Source: QGNO01 sp964493125
Lineage (GTDB): Bacteria > Chloroflexota > Dehalococcoidia > Lucifugimonadales > QGNO01
Direction of reading: 5' to 3'
Assembly: GCA_964493125.1 (NCBI GenBank)
Contig: CAZBMS010000049.1
Location: 1 to 10,412, forward strand
DNA: 10,412 nt
In this document: in pieces, positions 5,777 to 10,412 of the stretch
Layout: each line of letters opens with the position of its first letter
Numbering within the stretch: position 1 is the stretch's first letter
Notes under the pieces: model-generated
What the model was told of the DNA's origin: nothing
Database searches by the model: none
The model's input: the letters and a program-made list of their open reading frames with translations, nothing else
Program-made: the position numbers and the translations under genes

Positions 5777-6559
5777 ATGAGTAAATTAAAGTTGATTTTA
5801 GGATTTCTCTTAGTACCTATTATAACTGGCTGTCAGGCAGGAACACCTCAAGCTTATACCTTTGATCTCGACATCAAAGGACAATCTCTTCCACAAGAGA
5901 ATTCAGTATTACAGGTAAAACAGGATGATAAGGTAACTATAATTGTCACTGTGGATGAGCCTCTTACATTTCATTTGCATGGTTACGATATCGAACGAGA
6001 GGCAAAGCCTGGAGAGCCGGCCATCTTAGATTTCACAGCCAAAGCTACAGGAAGCTTTCCGTTTACTGCTCATGTGGGAGCAGGTGAAGGGCATGCACAT
6101 GGTGAAGGGCACGCACATGGTGAAGGGCACGCACATGGTGAAGAGGTACACAGTTGTAAGCGGGATATTCCAGCCGGGACAGCTTTGCCATCAGTGCAGG
6201 TGGCAGCCTCACTAGAAGACGATCCAGGTCACGTACGTGTGACTATAGATCTGGAGAACTTTGTTTTAGGTAATGAGAGTACAAGCACTGATACATTAAC
6301 TGGCCACTGGCACTTATATATTGATGACAAACAAGTAGGTATGTATATGCAGCCCCAGGCTACAGTGCGGGTCGAAAAGGCCGGCAAGCATCAGTTCATG
6401 GTAGTACTCACCGACACACAACACTGCGAATACGACATTAGTGCCATGACGATGGTCCAATTAGAGCATGGCTTGAAGCACTCTACGGAAGATCATAAGG
6501 CTGAGAAAGAAGGGGAAGAAGAGATAGAGTTGGGTCGGCTGGAGGTTCAGCCTCGTTAG
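5777..6559 (+). CDS. His-rich cupredoxin-like metal-binding lipoprotein
   Basis: A 260-residue lipoprotein with lipobox ITGC (Cys19). Residues 26-100 look like a cupredoxin fold: QVKQDDKVTIIVTVDEP, then FHLHGYDIE (His66, His68), and GSFPFTAHV (His99). Three GEGHAH units follow at about 103-120, and then VHSC (His125, Cys127), a cluster suited to copper or another soft metal. A second domain (about 138-230) holds GHWHLYIDDKQVGMYM (His177, His179), GKHQF and HCEY, recalling small secreted His-x-His domains. The acidic, His-containing tail is unstructured. A role in metal storage or delivery at the cell surface is inferred. The ATG overlaps the stops of two tiny upstream frames and AAGGA is 14 bases away, so initiation is poorly defined. 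Microprotein copy 4 follows 68 bp later. Confidence 0.75.
   Translation: MSKLKLILGFLLVPIITGCQAGTPQAYTFDLDIKGQSLPQENSVLQVKQDDKVTIIVTVDEPLTFHLHGYDIEREAKPGEPAILDFTAKATGSFPFTAHVGAGEGHAHGEGHAHGEGHAHGEEVHSCKRDIPAGTALPSVQVAASLEDDPGHVRVTIDLENFVLGNESTSTDTLTGHWHLYIDDKQVGMYMQPQATVRVEKAGKHQFMVVLTDTQHCEYDISAMTMVQLEHGLKHSTEDHKAEKEGEEEIELGRLEVQPR
6083..6136 (+). repeat. 18-bp tandem repeat (3 units), His-rich
   Basis: Units of GGTGAAGGGCAYGCACAT start at 6083, 6101 and 6119 and differ at one base. They encode repeated GEGHAH, so copy-number slippage would change the number of metal-binding histidines in steps of two. Confidence 0.9.
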
Positions 6560-6627
6560 TAACTGACAGCAATGGAGTGTAAGGTTTTTGTGCCCAATTA
6601 ACTGGTTGTAGAAAAGGAGTAGGCCGT

Positions 6628-6669
6628 ATGAAACCATTGTTTGCTTTAATACTTACGATAGTGGTGATT
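6628..6669 (+). CDS. Hydrophobic microprotein, copy 4 (cut by gap)
   Basis: The leader AAGGAGTAGGCCGTATGAA (6614-6632) is 18 of 19 identical to that of copy 3. The 14 visible codons read MKPLFALILTIVVI before the Ns begin at 6670. GCTTTARTACTTA and GTGATT blocks align with copy 3, so this is the same family. The 3' end is lost. It is plus strand, downstream of the His-rich lipoprotein, and its position at the scaffold break fits a repeated element that stopped assembly. Confidence 0.55.
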
Positions 6670-6769
6670 NNNNNNNNNNNNNNNNNNNNNNNNNNNNNNN
6701 NNNNNNNNNNNNNNNNNNNNNNNNNNNNNNNNNNNNNNNNNNNNNNNNNNNNNNNNNNNNNNNNNNNNN
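6670..6769. other. Scaffold gap (100 N)
   Basis: Exactly 100 unknown bases, the conventional placeholder for a gap of unknown size. The distance and reading frame across it have no meaning. The 3' end of microprotein copy 4 and the 3' end of the MFS gene to the right both lie in it. Confidence 0.98.
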
Positions 6770-8016
6770 CCAGTTGCCGCGATAGGTGCCATTAGCATGA
6801 ACGGTGTACGGTAACTGCCAAAAGCATCAAACATCACCCCAGTTGATAATGGCCCCAGAACACCACCAAGCACACTTATGAGGTTAACGATGCCACGAAG
6901 GGTGGCGTAACGCCTAGGACCGAAAAAGTCGGCTACGATAGTCTGTTGTATCACGGCGTGAGCACCCTGGCCGAGTCCGTAAGTCAAATAATAAAGAGAA
7001 ATTATCCACATCCAATTGCTCGGCGTGACAAAGGCGATTGCCACCCATCCGACACCCATCAAGATGTTGCTGATCATATAAAGTCGGTGACGACCCATTC
7101 TGTCGCCTACGATGCCGGCTATTGGTCGGCCCAACACCTGTACAATTCCGTAGATGGTAACAACAAGTGCCGCCGACTGTGGCGCAAAACCGGTCGTGCG
7201 TAGGTGGTTTATAAGGTGGACATGGTTGGACTGACCGGTGAAACTGAATAGCAAGTTGGCAAAGAGAAGTAGCCAGAACGAGCGGGTGTGGAGTGCCTGT
7301 CCTACGGTGAAGTCAGAATCGTTTTCATGACGCTGATGTGTATCGGGCTGATGGGATGAGGGTGGAGGTATGGGCATACCGTCTGGTAGATAACCGTATG
7401 GTTCGGGCTGACGACGCAGCACCAAGGCACATGGGATACCTATCACGGCATATGTGATAGCCGCGATAGACGCCGATTCGCGCCAACCAAAGTGGACTAG
7501 AAGGAAAGTAATCGGGAGTGCCAGTGCGTAACCCCAACCCCGGCCCATGGCGGCAATTGATGAGGCCAGCCCGCGTTTACGACGAAACCAGAACATGATC
7601 GGCGCAGTGAAAGCCATACCAGCTCCGATCCCTTGACCGAGAGCGATAACCATGGCTGATATGAAAAACTCCTGAATGGAGTGCATGTTGGCAAAGATTA
7701 GGAGTCCGATAGTCATGATTACGGTTCCAAAGATGCCTGTAATACGCGGGCCAAAGCGGTCCACAAGATAACCTCCAGCGGGTCCGAGGATGCCGGTCTC
7801 GAACTGTTTGATGGAAAACCCAAAAGAGATAGCCGTCAGGCTCCAGCCAAAAGTGTCCCTTATGTCTTTGATGAAGACAGAGAGACCTATCTGGAAGATA
7901 CCAAAGCTAAGGAACCCGTGTATCGTGCTAGACGCGACGATATACCAACCGTAAAAGACTCTGGGGTTACCCCTCGTCGGAGGTCCGCTTGATGTTGTCT
8001 GGTACTGCGGTTTCAT
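6770..8016 (-). CDS. MFS transporter, monocarboxylate/oxalate-formate type (3' end in gap)
   Basis: About 415 residues are visible and the C terminus is missing. VFYGWYIV at 20-27 is the hallmark first helix of the MCT/OFA branch of MFS carriers. GYLVDRFGPR (82-91) is motif A, WFRRKRGLA (143-151) is the branch's loop 4-5 motif, and GIVGDRMGRHRL is the second-half motif A. The polar central loop is near 203-240. Members move monocarboxylates such as lactate, pyruvate, oxalate or formate; substrate is not determinable here. GAGG five bases before the ATG is a fair ribosome site. It starts 19 bp after the alginate-lyase-like gene and ends the minus-strand operon. Sample lines of this gene are near 58-60% GC against 37-42% in several neighbours, suggesting a different origin. 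Confidence 0.88.
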
Positions 8017-8035
8017 GCATCCCTCAGATGTAGTG

Positions 8036-9232
8036 CTAACCAGTAGATTTTATGTGTTCAGGCCACCAGTATTCAGGATGGCCACCTGTGTGAGTGTGAT
8101 CCATTTTCCATTGAAACTCCGTAGCTAACTGCGAAACCCTGGGGTCTTCTGAGTATCGTGTAAGATGCTCTACCCAAGAAAGGTTCCATGGTGTTGTCAA
8201 TGGATCTTGCGTTTGTTCATAACCTGTCAAATTCTCTAAGTATGTGGGGTTATCGTAAGAATCTAACACTTGTTTAGTCAGCCGAAGTAGAGCTGGATCA
8301 TTAAACAATCCTGTAAAACCATTCATCTCACCCAATAAAGAAAGGTGGACAGAAAAATTCACGATCACCGTGTGATAATGAAGAGCCCAATCCATTTTAT
8401 GAGCAATCTCATTGGGAGAAGTCCCGTCCTTCGAGATAGTAGATATCGATTCCTTATATCTCATCATTGCCCATTCAAATTCATCCACCTTGTCTAGCAC
8501 AAGAGAAGTTGTCGCTACACTCAAGAGCGCTGGATATGTTTGGTTGTGTGGCCCTAATCCATTTTCTTCGGCATCTGAGAGCATTCCTTCTGCTCGCGTT
8601 TTGCTACATAAATAAAGTTTCTCGAACCAAGAAAGGACAGTATCTGTCTTTGATTTATCCAATGTAAGGTCACTGCGAATTTGCAAATAAGGAATAGCTA
8701 ATATTCCATTTATGAAATTTGAACGATCATAGCCATGTATCCAATGATCGCTTGATCCCGTTTCACATTCTTTTTTCACAACAAAGGCGTTATTTTGTGC
8801 CCAGTAGTATAAATTATCTAAAACACAGACAGCGGCGTTCTTATTACCTTTTGATGCTGCCAGATCGCTTAAAATCACTATGTCAAAAATATTGGATAGT
8901 TCGTCCCATGCTTTTTGATCTACCCCACCATTTTCTAGACGATCAGGAATTTGTGTGGGTAAACCCATAGGGTTGGGGCACTGACCTCTAGATAACGCAG
9001 TATCATCATTGAAAATGCGAGTGTCCCATGGTGTCCTTAAATCATAATAGGACGCTACTGCATCATTTGTTTTCACGTAAGGTGTTGGTTTAATAGGATC
9101 TTGATTTGGTGTTGAGATCAGCTTAGAAGGTGGGGTTGCAGTCGGAGGCGGTGACTCACTATTCTCACCACAACCCGCCAACAGCATCAGTACTGTGATG
9201 AGGAGAAGTAGTTCTGTAAATCTTCGTTTCAT
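8036..9232 (-). CDS. Alginate-lyase-like (PL5-type) lipoprotein, altered active site
   Basis: A 398-residue lipoprotein with lipobox LLAGC (Cys21), a Pro/Thr linker to about 51, and then an alpha-helical lyase-like domain. HGYDRSNFINGILAIPYLQIR (split near 166-186) and SPNEIAHKMDWALHYH (272-287) resemble segments of AlgL/A1-III alginate lyases. In those enzymes an Asn-His pair and a Tyr about 54 residues on do the chemistry. Here the matching pair appears to be Asn230-Gln231, with Tyr286 retained and Lys279 where an Arg is usual. If the alignment is right the catalytic His is lost, so the protein may bind rather than cleave, or use another residue such as His229. The start ATG overlaps the stop of the pentapeptide gene (ATGA), indicating coupling; the MFS gene follows 19 bp later. 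Confidence 0.72.
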   Translation of the reverse strand: MKRRFTELLLLITVLMLLAGCGENSESPPPTATPPSKLISTPNQDPIKPTPYVKTNDAVASYYDLRTPWDTRIFNDDTALSRGQCPNPMGLPTQIPDRLENGGVDQKAWDELSNIFDIVILSDLAASKGNKNAAVCVLDNLYYWAQNNAFVVKKECETGSSDHWIHGYDRSNFINGILAIPYLQIRSDLTLDKSKTDTVLSWFEKLYLCSKTRAEGMLSDAEENGLGPHNQTYPALLSVATTSLVLDKVDEFEWAMMRYKESISTISKDGTSPNEIAHKMDWALHYHTVIVNFSVHLSLLGEMNGFTGLFNDPALLRLTKQVLDSYDNPTYLENLTGYEQTQDPLTTPWNLSWVEHLTRYSEDPRVSQLATEFQWKMDHTHTGGHPEYWWPEHIKSTG

Positions 9233-10155
9233 TTCTTCAGTTTATCCGAAATAAAAGCAATCCAGGCTTTCAAGGCTTTCCAGCTTAATGTCACAAGTGA
9301 TAACAACCAAACCCACAATACGCTACCCAGAAACTTTGGTCCCCATCCCCCAAATCTTGGCCTGGCAGTGCATTGCCCGAGCTGGTTTCGTGACACTTTG
9401 GCGTTGGTGAGATTGGCGTTGGATATATCAGCGTCGATTAGATCGGCGTTGGTGAGGTTAGCGTTAGTGAGGTTGGCTTGGGTGAGATTGGCGTTGGATA
9501 TATCAGCGTCGATCAGATCGGCGTTGGTGAGGTTAGCGTTAGTGAGGTTGGCTTGGGTGAGATTGGCGTTGGATATATCTGCGTCGATCAGATCGGCGTT
9601 GGTGAGATTAGTGTAGCTCAGATCAGCGTTGGTGAGGTTTGCCCCCATAAGTTTGGCCTTGGTCAAGTTGGTGTAGCTCAGATCAGCGTTGGTCAGGTTA
9701 GCGTTAGTGAGGTTGGCGTTAGTGAGATTGGCGTTGGATATATCAGCGTCGATTAGATCGGCGTTGGTGAAGTTGGCGTTGGTGAGGTTGGCGTTAATCA
9801 GGTTAGCATTGGTGAGGTTGGCCCCCATAAGTTTGGCCTTGGTCAGATTGATGTAGCTCAGATCGGCGTTGGTCAAGTTAGCGTTAGTGAGGTTGGCTTT
9901 GGTGAGATTGGCGTTGGTGAGGTTGGCATGAAATAGGTCTGCTTCAGTAAGATCCGTGTTAGACAGGTTGGCTCCGATCATGGTGGTGTCACTCAGCCCG
10001 ATCCTTACGAGTTTGGTGTTGCTCAGGTTGACACCATCCAGGAGGTATTCTCGAGAGTCCCCAATAAAATATGCTTTATCGCTTCTGGCGTCGATCCTAT
10101 CTATCAGTTCTTTCTTACTTAAATTAGAAAACCATTTAGGTCGTTCATGTACCAT
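9229..10155 (-). CDS. Pentapeptide-repeat membrane protein
   Basis: A 308-residue protein. After about 40 polar residues with KKELIDRIDARSD, some 43 tandem pentapeptides of the A(N/D)LTN type fill residues 41-255, predicting a long right-handed quadrilateral beta-helix. The tract is unusually regular (NLTNA over and over) with a 25-residue super-repeat built on ADLIDADISNANLT. The end, LGSVLWVWLLSLVTLSWKALKAWIAF (split near 276-301), is a membrane segment followed by a basic tail DKLKK. Pentapeptide proteins range from DNA mimics to scaffolds; the membrane tail argues for a scaffold or anchor, but no function can be assigned. AAGGGG lies six bases before ATG 10155, inside the signal-peptide stub ORF, which it overlaps by 11 bp. 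It overlaps the lyase gene by four bases. Confidence 0.88.
   Translation of the reverse strand: MVHERPKWFSNLSKKELIDRIDARSDKAYFIGDSREYLLDGVNLSNTKLVRIGLSDTTMIGANLSNTDLTEADLFHANLTNANLTKANLTNANLTNADLSYINLTKAKLMGANLTNANLINANLTNANFTNADLIDADISNANLTNANLTNANLTNADLSYTNLTKAKLMGANLTNADLSYTNLTNADLIDADISNANLTQANLTNANLTNADLIDADISNANLTQANLTNANLTNADLIDADISNANLTNAKVSRNQLGQCTARPRFGGWGPKFLGSVLWVWLLSLVTLSWKALKAWIAFISDKLKK
9411..9605 (-). repeat. 75-bp super-repeat in the pentapeptide gene
   Basis: Nearly identical 75-bp units begin at 9411, 9486 and 9561 (the last partial), with a further partial copy at 9726. Each is five 15-bp pentapeptide codon sets. A second, different higher-order unit containing CCCCCATAAGTTTGGCCTT recurs near 9641 and 9824. 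These mark recent internal duplication within the gene and a tract prone to copy-number change and misassembly. Confidence 0.85.
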
Positions 10156-10234
10156 AAATATCCCCTTGAAAACAACCTACCAACAGCATCAGTGCTGCGG
10201 TGAGGAGAAGTAGTGGTATGACCTTGAGTTTCAT
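10145..10234 (-). CDS. Lipoprotein signal-peptide stub (29 aa)
   Basis: The frame MKLKVIPLLLLTAALMLLVGC then FQGDIYGT and TGA is a full lipoprotein signal peptide with Cys21 but only eight residues after it. A longer in-frame start exists at 10300 (51 residues), overlapping the stop of the upstream gene as ATGA. The DNA for the hydrophobic core (10172-10214) matches that of the alginate-lyase-like gene (9170-9212) at 38 of 43 bases, so the two signal sequences share a recent origin. It may be a relic of a duplicated lipoprotein gene whose body was replaced by the pentapeptide gene, or a tiny lipopeptide. No Shine-Dalgarno is clear at either start. The 62 bases between it and the upstream stop hold nothing else. 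Confidence 0.45.
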   Translation of the reverse strand: MKLKVIPLLLLTAALMLLVGCFQGDIYGT

Positions 10235-10296
10235 GGGGCTATATTGCCAAATAGAAGATATTAGGTTTACTGGAATCCTACGCCATTTTATTGGCT

Positions 10297-10410
10297 TCAT
10301 TTCTTGAGTTTCCCAGTGCACTGGTCCCATTTTTGTGTCGGGAAATATCTGATAATTAAATCGTATAACTCAGGATCATTCTCCTTGATCCATTCATGCG
10401 TATCGTGCGA
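10297..10410 (-). CDS. 3' end of an unidentified gene
   Basis: The minus strand is open from the right edge to a TGA at 10297-10299, giving 37 residues: SHDTHEWIKENDPELYDLII, then RYFPTQKWDQCTGKLKK. The other two minus frames close quickly, and the composition (charged, with Trp and Cys) looks coding. The ending KLKK-TGA and the ATGA overlap with a following MK start are the same as at the pentapeptide/lyase junction (9229-9232), where the tail also ends in KLKK. It is likely the upstream member of the same operon. No family can be named from this fragment. Confidence 0.55.
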   Translation of the reverse strand, partial: SHDTHEWIKENDPELYDLIIRYFPTQKWDQCTGKLKK

Positions 10411-10412
10411 AT

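Noticed and set aside
5755..5784. Nine-codon leader ORF overlapping the His-rich lipoprotein start
   Set aside because: It has no attenuator structure or meaningful composition, so chance is the simpler explanation.
6646..6769. C-terminal continuation of the MFS protein through the Ns, ending HHYRKY
   Set aside because: The Ns are a placeholder of unknown length, and the end would be antisense to microprotein copy 4.
9368..9756. Plus-strand ORFs and a possible CRISPR-like array in the repeat tract
   Set aside because: The 15-bp periodicity is fully explained by pentapeptide codons on the minus strand; there are no unique spacers between repeats.

Overview
The window looks like a piece of a marine-type Chloroflexota genome (SAR202-like Dehalococcoidia would fit). 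The evidence is the AT-rich average composition with compact genes, many lipobox lipoproteins, Thr/Pro-rich stalks after the lipid-anchor cysteine, an NHL/amidating-lyase-like propeller and two MFS carriers. This is an inference from protein style; there is no rRNA or other taxonomic marker. A run of exactly 100 Ns at 6670-6769 shows that the sequence is a scaffold with a gap of unknown true length.

Layout. (1) 150-1809, minus: an MFS carrier followed by a group II truncated haemoglobin, spaced as an operon. (2) 1810-1941: a divergent control region with three 21-bp-phased copies of an AACNGTTG element. (3) 1942-3878, plus: a compact run of an NHL propeller, a 22-aa hydrophobic microprotein, a TlpA-like thioredoxin lipoprotein, two more related microproteins and a 41-aa degenerate zinc ribbon. 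(4) 3859-5640, minus: a small ABM-fold protein and a HExxHH metallopeptidase lipoprotein. (5) 5777-6669, plus: a His-rich cupredoxin-like lipoprotein and a fourth microprotein copy that runs into the N gap. (6) 6770-10410, minus: an operon reading right to left, with the 3' end of an unknown gene, a lipoprotein signal-peptide stub, a pentapeptide-repeat membrane protein, an alginate-lyase-like lipoprotein and a GC-rich MFS carrier whose 3' end is lost in the gap.

The most unusual content is the microprotein family. Four short hydrophobic ORFs (22-25 codons where complete) share peptide sequence, a near-identical ribosome-binding leader (three copies) and a T6-AGTTAG-A6 type 3' end (two perfect, one partial). 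All were absent from ordinary long-ORF calling. One copy coincides with the scaffold break, as expected if the element is repeated in the genome. They resemble in form, but not in recognisable sequence, dispersed hydrophobic peptide families such as type I toxins, or small single-helix subunits; the function is unknown.

How the genes may work together is only partly visible. The plus-strand run couples a cytoplasmic propeller with an envelope redox lipoprotein. The right-hand operon pairs a surface polysaccharide-lyase-like protein (with an apparent His-to-Gln change at the catalytic position) with a monocarboxylate-type carrier, which could suit uptake of sugar-acid products, but this is inference.
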